Shown piece after piece: positions 1-14,400 of a DNA stretch of 64,000 bases; position 1 is the first letter of the stretch; the number at the start of each line of letters is the position of its first letter. The notes under the pieces were generated by a model, which was given only the letters and a program-made list of their open reading frames with translations, made no database searches and was not told the DNA's origin. Both the position numbers and the translations under genes were made by a program. The stretch covers positions 25,175,075-25,239,074 of the forward strand of contig OW387145.1 in the NCBI GenBank assembly GCA_936440205.1, given 5' to 3'. The DNA is from Lepidonotus clava. Its lineage: Eukaryota > Annelida > Polychaeta > Phyllodocida > Polynoidae.

Positions 1-2165
1 GTTACATCGGAAGTCGCGCTTGCTGTCGCCAAAACCACCACTTATCCCAGATTCGCCTTCCCGGATAACAATACAATGTCCGTGACAAAAGCCGCTTTTA
101 TTGGCAGCGGCTTAAAGGGATTTAAACCATTAGTAGCTCAGAGGCCTGGCTAGAGTGTATGGCCTGTTATGTTCGGTTACGTGGGCTGGAGGGGTCATGG
201 TGCAGCAGGAATCAGATAATGTTTATTGTCAGTAGCACTCTCTTCGTTTTTACACTTTGATGATGAGTGGTGCTCTACTTGGTCCCCTAGCTTGGTCCTT
301 CAATGTTACGAAATACTAGAGAAGCCAAACAGAACACAAATAATGCCATTCATCAACACTCGCTCTTACTCTGACCACTTTCTTTCTGAAATTTCAATTT
401 TGGAAGGGCGTCAATCATACCACAGAGAAAATGTCTGGTTGTTGATAAAAGACTGAAATACTTCTCTTATCTCATGCTGTTTGCCTACATGTTCCCCATT
501 CTAAACCTCGTGTCATGTACGTCATTGCATTTGCGAAGTGAGAACGGTTGACTAAACTTACATAAGGTATATTGAGACACACAGATGGCCAAGGGGCGCC
601 TGTTCTCTGCCCAACCTGCCTGGCCCCGGACAGATGGGCGATAAGAGCTTCATTAGGAACCCAAACACTGCTTATCAACCAACACTATATTGTGACCAGG
701 GCCGTGTAATACTAAGTGCTACTGCAACTTGCAAGGGTATGTAGCACAGTTTTAAACTGTTTAGAATGTGTTTCTTGGGTTCACCAATGTGACTGAAATA
801 TTTCAGACTTTTTAGAGTCATTAGGCAGAACTGGGGCCAAACTAGTACTTAATGAAACTTACATTTTGATACGCCATTTGGTATTAGGGTTGACATTAAA
901 AAGTAAGATAGGAAAAGTGGTGAAAGGCCCTTATCCTTCTCTGCTCCTGAGGTTCTGTGCACATTCCCTGGTTGTTGAGGAGTACTGGCCACCTACAGAT
1001 TGACACCATGTAGTTCCCTGTAGAAGTCTCTATTATGAAAGCACACAGAGAAGTTATGAAAACACACAGCCTGGAGCAATGACAAGAAGGGCCTGAAATA
1101 GAAGACGCAGCTCCCCCCTCCCCAATATTTCACCCACCTCCACGGTCCCCCATCTTTACTGCCAATCTGTAGTCCTTATTATGGTACATATACAATGTTG
1201 CATGTGTTCTAAGTCTGTACTAGTATGCTGCATACAATATACATTCAATTTCATGCATGCTTAATGCATGTATACATGCTAAAGACCGTTCCTCCTGCGC
1301 CCCCCCCCCCCCAACCCCCTCCAGGGTCCAGAGGTGATTATCACCCCACCCAGTCCCCTCAGCAGGGGGTGGGTGCTCTCAGCCTCCCGTCCTATCCAAG
1401 CAAACATGTCCAGGCCCTTAGGTACACAGCCGCGTTCCTCCGTTGCCAAAATGCTGGATCCCTGCGCGCGGATCTAATCTCAGGGGCGCAGATAGGTCTC
1501 TGGGAACACGGGTTTGTTGTTAGTCACCCGACACAGCAGACTGCCGAAGCACAACAAACGCCGACCCCCATCGGTCAATAAAACAAAACCCTCCGCCGCT
1601 CCCGCCTTGAATATAAGCCCGTGGAGTGTAGTAGAAAACAACAGCGTCCAGGAGGCGACACGTCACTCAAACGTTTACAGGGTGTTAGGCTTGTCAGTGT
1701 CATGGGGTAGCAATGTCTGAAGAGGAATGCCGCACGTAAACAAAGATCATGTAGTTGGTGCACATGGGTAGGGTTTTATAATTTGATATAACTACAGATA
1801 CTTCCTGGGGAGAAAAGACAATATGGGATTTTATTTCGGAGATAAACAAAGTGTCAACGCTTAAAGAGGATGTGTGGTGTCTATAGACTTGATACACACA
1901 TACGATTGCTTCTTCGGTCGTTTGGTCTCACCATTATCTCCAATAAACGATTATTACATAGTCTGTAAAATAAATAAGTAAAACGATTTAATTAGCTTAA
2001 AGTACTTAATAAACATTAATGGCGTTTATGCAGGATGATAACTGAACTATGATAAGAAATATAAAATTGCATTATTCCATTCATTCATAAAAAATCAATC
2101 TAAAAACACAAAATACAGCACAACAACTTTTTTTCTAATCTACGTGACTTTTCTTCTTCCTCCAG
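1..2165. other. Non-coding stretch upstream of the FGFRL1 Ig1 exon
   Basis: No supported gene is seen here. The stretch ends in a pyrimidine-rich tract and AG at 2164-2165, the acceptor of the Ig1 exon, so at least its right part is intron. A C-homopolymer lies near 1301-1312. Short open frames show no recognisable domain. A signal-peptide exon, expected upstream of Ig1, was looked for and not found, so it probably lies left of the window. Confidence 0.6.
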
Positions 2166-2438
2166 GTCCTCCGACGGTGACCCAGGAGATCCACCGGTGG
2201 CAGCACGTGAGGGCCGGGGAGACGGTGCGCCTGCCGTGCCCGGTGCGCGCCGACCCGTCGCCCTTCTACCAGTGGTACAAGGACGACGAGTCCATCAACG
2301 CGGGGTGGGACCGCCACCGGGAGGTCAACTCCGGGCTGCGGATCAAGGACGTCATGGAGGAGGACTCGGGGAACTACGAGTGTAAGGTGACCAATGGGTT
2401 CGGCAGCGTCGTCGTCCAGTACTACCTCCACGTGTCGC
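2166..2438 (+). CDS. FGFRL1: FGFRL1 exon: Ig domain 1
   Basis: This exon encodes the whole first Ig domain, about 91 residues, from PPTVTQE to YYLHVS. The two Ig cysteines are seen in RLPCPV and YECKV, the core Trp in YQWYKD, and the D-x-G-x-Y-x-C signature in DSGNYECKV. The stretch GWDRHREVNSGLRIKDV and the NGFGS turn match FGFRL1 Ig1 better than FGFR1-4. The acceptor is a C/T-rich tract ending in CCTCCAG and the donor is GTGAGT at 2439. Its GC content is far above the surrounding intron, as expected of a constrained exon. It starts with two bases of a split codon and ends with one (phase 1). Confidence 0.93.
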
Positions 2439-5400
2439 GTGAGTACAATTAGAAAAACAATTATTATCGCATTATAGTTTTAAAATTGTAGTTTTTCACC
2501 ATTTTCCCCATGCACATACTTCTTATTGAAAAATTGATATTTTATGTTAAGGTTGCCAAGAAGGGAAATCATTATGCTTGGTTTGTTATATTGTATTATG
2601 GTGTTACTTACCTCAATCACCTCTGTGGGATATTTAACCATGCAGAGGAACTTTTGATGAAAAAGTATTGAATTGTAAACGTGTAGATCATAGAAAAAGT
2701 ATTGAAGTGTAATGGTGTAGGTCTGCCATTGCATTGGCCATTATCCCACATCTAGATTCCTTTGTGACGTGTAAAGTTAACATTGGAGGCAATTCATCAT
2801 AGAAACAGTTCTGTGGTTTAGTTTATCTTACTGTTTGCACTGTTTTTGGAGTTGGGAATAGGGCTCGTCCCCTTGGGTTTACACAAACCTGAGTTGAATC
2901 AGGCCTGTGAGCGCGTACACCAGACAACCCCATCCAATGTACACTCGGCGGGGCTAGAGTTTGACGCTCAGTATATAGACCCTGACTGGTCCCAGCCTCA
3001 GTGTGCCAACTAGAAAGGCGGACTGCCTCTATAGAAAGCAGCGTCCAAATTATACCGGGTTTCTTATGGGATTAGGACGTCAATAGTAGAGTGGGGGACA
3101 GGAAGCCAGGACGCCTACATAGAGGGCAACAACAAGAAAGGCCGCCTACATAGAGGGCAACAACAAACAGTGTCGGCGGTCGTTGTGGCGAGGTGGCTGG
3201 GGTTGAGAACTCTTTGGACAACTTCTGATTAAAGCTGACATGTTTATTGTGCGTCCACGAAGGACGAAGAAGGGAGGGGAACTGGGGCAGAAGGGTGTAG
3301 GGTTTGGGGTTCAGTGGTGCAACCCGTGGGGCCATGGCTATCTATAGAAGCAATTGGTGAGGTTATTTGTCCTCTGACGTTGATATGTATTTAAGGAGAG
3401 TGATCTGCTTGTGGAGGAAGGGAATTGGAAGATCAGCCTGACAAAATTACAATACAAAGTCACGCCTCTACGTTCAGTCTTTTAAAAAGAAAACTATTCA
3501 AAAAGTTATTCAAAGTACCAGTGGGACTATATCAAAACATGTGTAACAACACAAATCAAATGTTTTTCCCATCTACTTTTGCATCCATGCACCAAGACAC
3601 TTTCACAACTGAACAACTTGTAGTTATTCATAATTAATTTGTGCAATACTAATTTATCTTAATTAAAACAGTGTTTTGTATTCATGAACTCTCCACGAGA
3701 TTCTTCCATGTCAGATTCAAATGCATAAGGGGTCGACACTATCACTTAAAACAACTGACGGACTGACAGGGTTAGTACATGATGCACATGTTGTAGCATG
3801 GTCTGTTGTCCATGTCCATGTAAACAAAGCTACAGTAGAACAGTTTTGATGAAAGGCCAAGATTGTGGACTACAAACCTAAAAAGTGTATAGGCCTATTC
3901 CAATCATGTGCCACACTCCCAATCGTTGTAGATCATCGGGGTTGGTCTGCGTACATAATCAGTGGGTTCACGCTGCTATTGGGTGGGGCAATGTTTTTGT
4001 TGGTATTGCCCTATATGTCCTGTATAAGAAATTTGGGATAAAAAACACTAATGTCTTGTTAAGGTACACACCTATAATGAGTATGACTGGGGGCCATGTG
4101 AGAGGCCGGTGGCAGTGACCACTGGTCACCAGGTGAGAGCGGCGCGCCCTGCCACTGACCTGAGGTCAGACTGACCACCTGGGGCTAAGAACCAACTGGC
4201 TAGCACTCTATGATTTGGGTCCTAATTGCCAAAAGTGATGCCAAAGGGTCAGCGGTATCTCCCCGTGGGTAGAGCCATTTGCCACGTGTGCCTGGGGATA
4301 AACGTGGAATTCGAAAGGAAATGGCGCAATTAAACCTGGACTTGGGAGATCCAGATAAGATAGGACCACTATGCCCTTTAATTCTGGAATAAATAGCACA
4401 ATTGTAGTATTTTACCCTTCCAATGGAGTATATGGATTGCAGGCTGCATGCGATGGCCAAGTCCTTATTGAAATTGTAGGAGGTTAGGGGTCCCCAAGTA
4501 TGTTCCATTCAATGTATTAGGAATGCATTCCACCATATGATATGCCCTCTACTTGACGTCAATAGGCGCCAACTTTCTACACTTATAGACCCATGAACAG
4601 CCTAATAAGACATCAAGCAGACCACACATTAAGTACATGTTTCACCATGACAACTTCAAGTACAAAGGCAATAGGGTTTCGCATCAAAAAGTTCAAACTA
4701 CAGGGTTTTCTGTAACCATAGTAATCGGCCCAGAGACTTCGCAGGTGGCCACGGGTGCTACCTGACATTGTAGGTGATAAAGGTGTAAAAGTTGGGCGGA
4801 CATTACCACGCTCAGTCGGGGTCAGGCAGGTTCATTGTGGACTCGAACCCCCAGGGTCAAAGGACAGAGGTGCAGCTACAGGAACCATGCTGCGGAAGAC
4901 GCTATTCATGGGAAGGTCGGAGATCATTAAGTTGTCAGGCTTGGGGGTCTACCGTTCGAAACCCCTCTGCAGCCTAGAGCGCACATACGCCTTAAACTTG
5001 TAACACTTTATGTGGAAGCTCCACATGTTAGATATAATACTTTTTCTGACACCTTACAAAAACTATGATGCTATTTCAAAACTGTTCCTTTTCTCAGGCC
5101 TCTTCTATTAAAGTGGATATTTTCACATCTAAACCAAACATAGAATAGCCTCTCCCAAAGTAACTCTTTCCCTGACCTAGAGGGGTATTGAACAAGAATC
5201 GGGCGTAAGTGAAACTTGATCTTTTAAAGAGGAAGGCTGACGAAGATCTAAGGTTGGCTCACCTTTGCAGGTGACATCGTAGATCACTGAGTTGTCCCCC
5301 TTAGTGTTTGGTTGGATCCGCAGGGTTGGTGGCCCATCCTGAAGGGTTGGGGGTCAGCCTGGTAAAGTTCAAAGGCTAAGTGTAAAGTTTGAGGGGACCT

Positions 5401-8400
5401 ACCACAGCTAATTGTATCCCAGTCAGTATGGCCGCAATAATCATACGTTTTGCAACATTATTCCTTTCATTACAGTGTGGTTAGAACAGTTGTGTTACTG
5501 TGTTACAAATATGTCCAAAGACATCGCTTTCGTAAGGAGGAAATGTCAGTTACTATGGTCGTTCACAAATAATATATCAAAAGGAGCTGGCCCTCCAGGC
5601 TATAGAAATGCGTTCAGACCCTCTTCCTTCAAAGCACTCTGAAATATGGTACCTTTGGAACCCATCCGACCAGGAAAGATAGTTCAATGTATTCATCATA
5701 TTGTTACCTAAAGTTTAAACTAAAAAAACGTCAGCAGGAGCTGAATAGTAGCAACGAGTGTATCGTTGTACAAAAAAACGTCTATCTTTTGTTATCTGTA
5801 TCTTTGTCGACCTACAAATCAAGGGTCACTCCGATATCCGTGTTTGCACTGCCTGGCCATTCATTACTTCTTGACACTATCTCTTCATCAGTAAATTCTT
5901 ATCGTCAGACATCCAAAAAAAGGTCTGTAATTATTAGCAATGTAAAGCCGGGCGTTTGTCCATGTAGACAGACAGTGTGGCTCCAAGTCAAACAACCTTC
6001 AGCACTTCAAATGAATTTAGCCATGGGGCTTGTGTGCATGCATCTAGTAAGGGGTATGTTTATATTATAGGGTTCACCAATGGCAGGTTAAAGCAACAAG
6101 CTATAAGAAAGCAACATAATAGTAATGTAGCAAATGAATACAATGTCATTCTTCATGAATTTACAATATTTCAGATCGTAGGCAAACTGTAATCAAAAGA
6201 GGATATGAGTCTACTGATATGACATTGTTTGTTACATTATAAGCTCAGAAGCCAATGGGTAAAGGAAAATCGTATATATCTCTATAGATGTTAATCAAAT
6301 TGTCTCTCATCAGAAACTTAAAGTTTTCTTTTGTACAGTATTATATCAATATAATATATAATTGATGTAAATGTACTTTCGAAAGAGATAATCGATTTCA
6401 GTGCGGCTTCTTGTGGAGGAGTAACATGAACTCCATTATCAGTATTGGTAAAGAGGTCATTAGGTGTAAGGACACGTTCACCAAAAACTGACTACACATG
6501 AAGTACAAAAAGATAGACTGGTGTACCCCAGGAGAACTCAGCCAGGTACATTGAACATGCTCCAAGGGGCACAGGTACAAGAAGGGGAGGAGGGTGATAA
6601 ATGGGCGTAGTGTAGCGTTCAAAAAGGGCCCCGGCCCTACTCCACACACCCGGTGTAACCTCTGGTGTCCCCGGCCCCGACACTCCTCGCCACGGGCCCT
6701 TGTCATGATACACACAATAATCGCCCCCCGCTGGGAGGCCATGAATCACTTGTAACCCTCTTCACTTTCAACATAATGAAGGTGGTCCCTCTCTCCCCCG
6801 ACCTGGAAGATCCCTTTGGTGTAGGCTGACCCGGGCAGACACTCCAGCCTCACGTAATAGGCGCCAATTAGCACGGCAGCTTTTGGCCACGGTGAAGACT
6901 TTGCAAAGTCTGGATCACAGCCTTTGAGTTCCTTTCAATTCAAGTTATTTTAAACTGAATACCCAAAGAAAAACTCCAGTGATGCAGGTTACTGGAAAGG
7001 TCCCTAAGGAATGGTAGTTAGATTTAGATTTTGGCCTGATGCTTACTAGTGGGAGATATCTCAAGTTTTGAGTTCTAGAAACGCTAATATTAATGCGACT
7101 TATCAGGGGAATTATTGTGACAGTCTCACACCATGCCTCTGCCCACATCAAGCCGGGTGAGGCATAAACAGGGAATGTCGGCGCCACACACTTTGTACCT
7201 CCTGTAGCTTCCATCCCACCCCAGCAGGTGGCGCGACACTCACCGATGATGTCACTGTGGAATATTTCCCCCGAAAATAATATTATTAAACCAACCACCC
7301 TGCACAGTCACAGCTTGGCCCCGCCGCCTCCAGGGTGCTGTCTACCACCCAGCAAGTGACATTTAGACCAAAAATTGAGGAAATTCCGTCTCCACGGGAA
7401 GTCTGTACCTCCAGCCCAGGAGAGTTCCGCCGCGGCTGCCCGCACGGCATCCTGGGAATGATTCGCGGACCTTGGCCACTAGGGGGCGCAGAATGTACGT
7501 GCCCTTTCCTCCAGTAACCAGCCGGTCTCAACAGATGGTTCAGTTTTATGTTCCCGAAAATATTTACCTCGTCCTGTACTTTTAGGTCCAACAGATACAC
7601 TGACAGGCAGTTTGGTACCATCTGACCTTTAATCTTTGTTTTACGGCTGTTTTTTTCCTCAAAACCTAATTCCAAATTAGCTTTGGAATAGGCCTACTTG
7701 CTGACATATGCTTTAGCAATTGAGCTACTCCCACAAATGGGTTACTTGACTAAAGGAGGTAGGGATGTGTAACTCACAGGAGAGGGTCATTTGACGGAGT
7801 TGGGTAGTGGGGCATGGGTTCATGTGACAGGCGGTGCCAAGCTGGGGCTACTTGATAACCCGCTCAAATAGGTCGACGAGCAGCTCAATGCCTTTAACCT
7901 GCTCAGATCTCCCCGGGCGTGCCTCGCCCAAACCCCTTCCTCTCCAGAAGGACTCCTCAATGCCAACCCCCTGATGTTCCCTGGTCCCGCTGCTAACAAT
8001 TATTTGTACAACTTGAGAGGCAGCTCGGGTTTTGATCCCACCAGGGGTTGGCCCTACAGGGAGCGGTTAGTGTGTTGATCCCAGCAGCAGGTGCACGACT
8101 CAGGGAGCGATTAGTATCTGCATAAAGCCGTGGGCAGAGTCCCTATACTGTCTATTTACATACGATATGGAACCATCGAAGGGCGCTTTTGCACTTTTGA
8201 AGACGTTTATACTTATCTGGGGGCTCGTCCAGGGGTCTCATAGTGCGATGGGGGGCGATAGGATTATGTTCAAGGGGTGGAACATGTTGGGGCCTCATGT
8301 GGCTGAGTGTGTTGACTGGAGATGTCCATCGGTCAGACAGGGAGGGGCAGTGTCCTGTCAACAAAGGGTCCCTGGGTGTCTGCTCCTTCAGGTGTCTTGT

Positions 8401-11400
8401 CATTACAAACAAATGTAAAAGGTAAATAACGCCAAAGCTTCACCCACTATAGGTCATTCAGTGCTTCGGGAGTGCACCAGTCAACCACCCTTTATTCTCC
8501 ATTCACATCTACCTATAACTGTCAGCATCGTTCTCACGGGCATCGAGATTTCATCCTTTTGAATATCGCAGTGAAATGGCGTCGAAAGGAAAATAAAACT
8601 AGTTTCTTCCCCGGAAGAAAAACTAGAAAAGACATAACATAATATCCATTAGGAAAAATAAATATTTTGAAAGGTAACTCAACTAAAAATACACTTCACG
8701 CCAGTCGACTTGGGAGACGTTTCCTGGCGCCTAAACGCTGCGACCTGAGCCCTTTTCCTAATGACTTTGATCTAACAAGGCGGGGGCGGAGTGGGGAAGG
8801 CAGCAACCAGATCAGACTGTGATGATTTTCGCCCTTGATCCCTGGCGGGGGCCGACAACACGCCCCTGACGGGCAGCGGGCCGGAGACGGCCGGCCTCAG
8901 AACCCGACCCCCACCTAACGAGATGAACCTGTGAAAACGTCCCGGACTAGAGGATACTTCAGCCTCCCGTTTACTCAGATGTTCGAATGGGGGCTAGGCT
9001 GTCTATCTGTTTGCTTCTCTTCAGACAGCGGCCAGAAGGGCAGGGGAAAAGGGGGCAGTTGAGGGATAGGTGGGAGACAGCTTTAGAGAGGTTTGGGAGG
9101 TTTGGGGTGCTCGAGGGGGTGAGCTACTCAGCGGAGTGAGTGAGGTGCTCAGGGGGACTACTCCAGTACCTGAGGGATAAGGGGCAGGCTGATGGGTTAC
9201 TGGGAGCAGGCCTGGAGAGGGGTGGGGCCCGGGATCCACACGTTTTGTTGTGATCGACGCACGTGGTCTCAATTTGACCAGCCGTTACTTTCTCATAGAA
9301 ACAAGAGCTGGGAGTCATCAACAGTTACAGCCTCTCCCAGCCTGACCTGCGCTTGTTATAGTGCCACTAAGGTTTACAGATCACACTTCAAACGCCGAGC
9401 TGCTCGCACCATGCAGACGTGTTGGGCGTCTGAGCAATTTATTTGTGTCGTTTTTAATAAGGATGTGTGCATACGTCGCTGGTTATCAAAATCTATGAAA
9501 ACATAATTTTCTTTTTGAAGGGAATTAAGACTAAAATTTGACCATATGGTTTTCACGTCTTCCCCTTTCATACCATCACACGTCTAAATGTAGATGTAAT
9601 TACACCACAGAACCATGTGTTGACATGGCGCTAAAGTTATTACAATCAATCAATTATCTCATGGATCCATCAATCAAAACGTGACGTTTGCGTCTTCCGT
9701 CATCATCCATGGCACGCAAAATCTAATTCCATGCTTGCCTTCCCCAAAGATGCAATTTGCTTTTACATTACATGCTATTTTTAGACCATCATTTAGTTAT
9801 AAGATAACTGACAGATAGAAGGCTTTTCGTGAGAAAGTTATACAGGCATAGTGCTACTCATCCTGTTCCCATGAAAGGTTATTTATACATCATTGAGATA
9901 CTATTCTGATATATCATCCTACTACACTGTACAGCATGGTCTCTTTTCACCTAAGTTGGACAAAAATGCAGTGTTAACCATGTCTATATGTGGTAAATCT
10001 ATATGGTACCAGGGCCACAATGTCACCATGGAAACCAATGCTGATGGAAGCTGCTACGGAAGTTGTGGTCTATGTATCCTTCTCCTAAGCGCAACACATG
10101 GCCACATCGTGAGTTCGTCTAAGGGCCGTCGGGAGTCTATCTCTGCGCATGCGTAGTCCTTTGGCGCCACTGGCTATCGGGGGTCAAGCGCGACTTTTCA
10201 GCCAATCAGAATCCTCCCTTTTTCAATATGGCCGCGCCCAGTGACAAACTCCCGTCAGGCCTATAGATGGCTCATAGTCGAGGTCAATATAGTAAGTGGT
10301 TAGAGATGCATATCGCCTACATAAACTCCTACGCCCATCCTTGGAATAGATACATATACATAGGCCTACATCTACCGACATACATGTATGGACTATCAGC
10401 TGATAGAGATAGCGATGTCAGCAGCTGTGCAAATACACCAATAAAGAATAGGCTTCCAAGCCTTTGTTATTCAGAAACCTGGAATAATCTGATGTAGGTT
10501 TCCAGATGATTGAAGGCTGGATAAGAACGAGTATTGATTCAATTGGACTAAAATCAACAAGGATTCTTCAAGGTAAACAAAGTTTGATCACGTGACCCCC
10601 AGTTGACATCAGAGCCACCTGTCGGACTCAGCGGGCGGTGTTTCCTCGTCATCCGGGGCATCTGCCTAAGGTCAAGAGGTCATGATATCAGATCCGGGTC
10701 ATCGCAAAGGTGACAGTACAGAAGACACGTCCTTCGGGTATCAATTTATCAGGAGCACCTTGTAGCCGGGGCCTTGTAGAATCAGATGTTCTACTCTAGA
10801 TAAGGACCAGGGACATAGCCACAACATAATAATGATCCCAATGTGAAACAGGGACAAGTAGCATGAAATTCAGAGTGATTCTTCATGCAATGATTGATTT
10901 ATACATTGATATTTCACAAGTATAACGACAAAGTTAACATCTATTTCATGAATATTTGCGTTTGAAAACAAATACATCAGTACTCTTCCTAGGCCTATCC
11001 TTAAAATTCTTTCTAGACAAAAATGCATTCTAGATACAGTAACAAGTAAGGGGCAGGTGAACTGCAGACTCAGGCATTGGGCGAAACATGATACGAGAGG
11101 GATCTCTGCTCCGTATCCTCACCCTGATCCATCTTAAACCCTTCCTTCTCATACTCGCCCGTTTTGCACCCAAGTGTTCAGACAAAGTAACCACACTTGG
11201 TGGGCAGCAGGGGAAATTTATCGGCCGCTGAGTGCTGACATTGTGCCCGAAACAGATCCGGATCAGTACGGCTGTTACCGGGGACAAAGACGGCCGGGTC
11301 GGAGCACCGAGGGGACACCTTGAATGGCGCCTCGGGCGGGTACTTTGTGGGCGCCCACCGAGCTGTGGCTTTCCCCCTGTGGTCGACCCTGCCCAATATC

Positions 11401-14400
11401 GGGGACACTTTAGCCCTATTTATAATTCAGGGAGACATGGTTACTGTATCTTAAATATACAGGAAATGGAAATGTACTTTTGTGGACGTAGGTTTATTGT
11501 CTTTGACTTGGTTGCAATCAAATAGGGAGATTGTTGTCGAAGTTGAACTTTTGCAGCCAATTTTGTGTGAGCGATTGTTCAAAGATTTTAATGTTATCTC
11601 CATTTGCACTTCCACTTCATTTAGGTTAAAAGATAGTTTGAAGTTGTTTGATTCACCAATAATTGCCTAAGCAAAGAATGACTCATGAACTGTCATTTCA
11701 ATCAGGACTTGAGATTGCAATGTAATTGCTGTGTTTAAGCTGGGCAGAAATTACCACTCTGTTAATTTGAGTCAGCACCGTGGGATGTCAGCAATTGAGT
11801 GACCCTGTGGTCTAATTCAATGCTCATCCTATGACCTCAGGCTAAGCTGCAACCCCCTGGTTCAGATTAGAGAGGCTGGTGGGTAAAAAAAGGTTTAATA
11901 CTAAAATATACAAGCTTCCATATCTCTATGATTATAAAAAAATATTCATAAAATGATATTGGCATGACGTGGGTGCTCCTTGATGATATCCATAAAAAGT
12001 TGCAATAGTAATCTACATGGAGGGAAAGAAATCTGTGAATTGAGTTTGGGCGCCGAAATGTCGGAGCTCAAAAGGTTACTCTCTTTGGTCTGATTCACAA
12101 AGGACGGGAAGGGGCCGTGGGGGATGAGACGGTCGGAGAGCCTAGTCAGCTGTGTTTGAACAAGGTCTGCAGCCTTCAGATGGCTGTTTGAATCGGTTCG
12201 ATCACCTGTAACAATCCCTTAGGCCTGAGCGAGCCTGAGAGTGGCCTTACGTGGGCCTAAAGGCCAGGTGGGCCTGAGATTAGTCACAAATGTCCGAGGG
12301 GTGCGGATTTAGTGTGTGAGTGGTCGCACGGGCGGCGGATTCACCGAGGTGATATCCCCAGGGCAGACTTTTTCTGCGGATTAAACACGGAGAAAAGGGA
12401 CTCAAAGAAGCGCGTTCGATTGTCTCCCAATCGCTGATGCAATTGGCCTGGGGACTGACTTGTGGTGGACGCATGACAGGGTTTGCAACAACTTGAGATC
12501 GGCTGAAGCCAAGGTCCTTGTCATTTCCCCGCTTATCTCAAGGCTCCCCCCAACACACACACGCTGCTATCGTGCCAGGAATCTTTCTGATGTTAACCTT
12601 ATTTTTCTTAAAGAAAAAACACATCCAGATAACCCACCAAGAACAACCTGCTATTAGTTCTCTGACCAAGAAGATGAAAGACGCCGCCCCATTATCTGAC
12701 TTAGATCCCAGGTGGTGGTCAGCCAGGAGAATCCCCCCGATAAATCTGCCCGTGTGATGTCTCTGTGGACACACTCCTTACAAACTGCTGAGGAGCCAGG
12801 ATTCACCACCCTAGTCCTGGGGAATATATCCTTCACGGTCTGGGTGCGGCCGGTTTATCCACCAACACATGCCCACCACCTGAGAAGGGGTTTGTATCAG
12901 GTAGAGGAAAAAAGGCAGGAACCTGGGTGGTAGAATAGAGCAGGCAAGGGGCAGGGGCCCACCCAGCAAGAGTTTCCACCTGGAGCAGGGGTTTGATTTC
13001 ACTCCCTCATCAGTGGTAGTGTCTCCCCAGCCCGTCTGTCACTACGTGATGACAACAGAAGGGAACACCACCAGAAATAGTACCAGAAAAACACAGGAGT
13101 TATTATTCAGACAGACTTGCATTGTGAAACCTAGCCCACTTGTTTTCTGCAAGTCGACAGATTTAAGACGTCTGGAGTGACTTGATGATGGTTTGATTAC
13201 AGGCATGTGCAGAGGGCACCTCCTTATGTCTTTGTCTACAACATTTAAGCATTAACTTGACGTTGATGACTCCACTTTTATGTATATTACCCACACCGGT
13301 AGATTTCTCAACTGATGTACGTTCAAAATCGTTAAAGGCCTTCCTAACAAGCTGTTTTGACGTTATGATACCTTGAGGCAGTAAAAGCGAACGTGCCTTA
13401 TATCATTTCAATGGTGAAATACCTAATGGTCTGTAATGCAATATAGAGCTAGCCCTAACTTATAGTAAATAGCCACTGGGTACGGGGTGTCATATCTTCC
13501 ATAAACTGGATGACACTTTTTTCCTTCTATGCCTACGGTCTTGGTGTCTGTTGTGACACTTTTTGTGGTTTTTATTTCTGGACCGATATTTTTTCCTCGT
13601 TGGGGCTGTTGTCGGGCTTTCATCGACGCCATATCGATCGGGTCACGTGACCATTGTCTTGCCCCCCGCCCGCCGTCCGCGCGGGCCGCTAGGGGGCGTG
13701 TGTTTGTATTTCATTACCTGGTGGTGACACGTGGGCCGGGGCTCTATAATAGAACGGGTTACCTGGATAATACCTGAGCCCACCACTATCCGGAGTACAA
13801 TGGAGGCCGGCCGGGAGTGGGGCAGACTGAATACCCCGCAGCCAGCCAAGCCAGGAGGAAACAGTAAGGACTTGAGGGTCTGGCATAACAGAGTCTAGTC
13901 CGTGCAGATGTTTTCTTATGGGAGGGGAAGGACCAGGTGGAATGATAAGTCTACCAGATGCATTGCACATTATTTACTCTCGGGGCGAGGATATCTATAA
14001 CAACTAGTTACGACCTTATCAGACACAATGCAAGGAAAAGGCAATGGATATTGTGGCACTCCAGTGAGGATCCGTGGGTTCACCCCTCCTGTTTTCTTTG
14101 TGGCATCTCCGCAAATCCCCCATGTAACAATATCAATACTCAGACCGAACTTCATGAAATATTTACAGAGAATAAACAATGGTGTTGTTTTATGACAATT
14201 GTGAAGAAGACCTGTGCTTGAATTAATATTTTTGTTGGCGTCCCCGATATATTTGGCCAGGATGACATTGTTATCTTTGTGACTCATGTGCCTAAAGCAG
14301 ATATCAAAAATAATAGGCTTGAGTAAGGCCCACCTGTCTTTCAATTGCCCACCTCAGGCTGAATCCCGACTAATTGGTCCATGACTCAAGCCTTTAAGCT

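Noticed and set aside
1225-1581. 118-codon frame with Pro run
   Set aside because: The Pro run is translated from a C-homopolymer, there is no domain, and other frames overlap it equally well.
4755-5003. Possible tRNA or SINE head (GTTCGAAAC near 4953)
   Set aside because: A B-box-like stretch is present but no A box at the right distance and no cloverleaf could be drawn.
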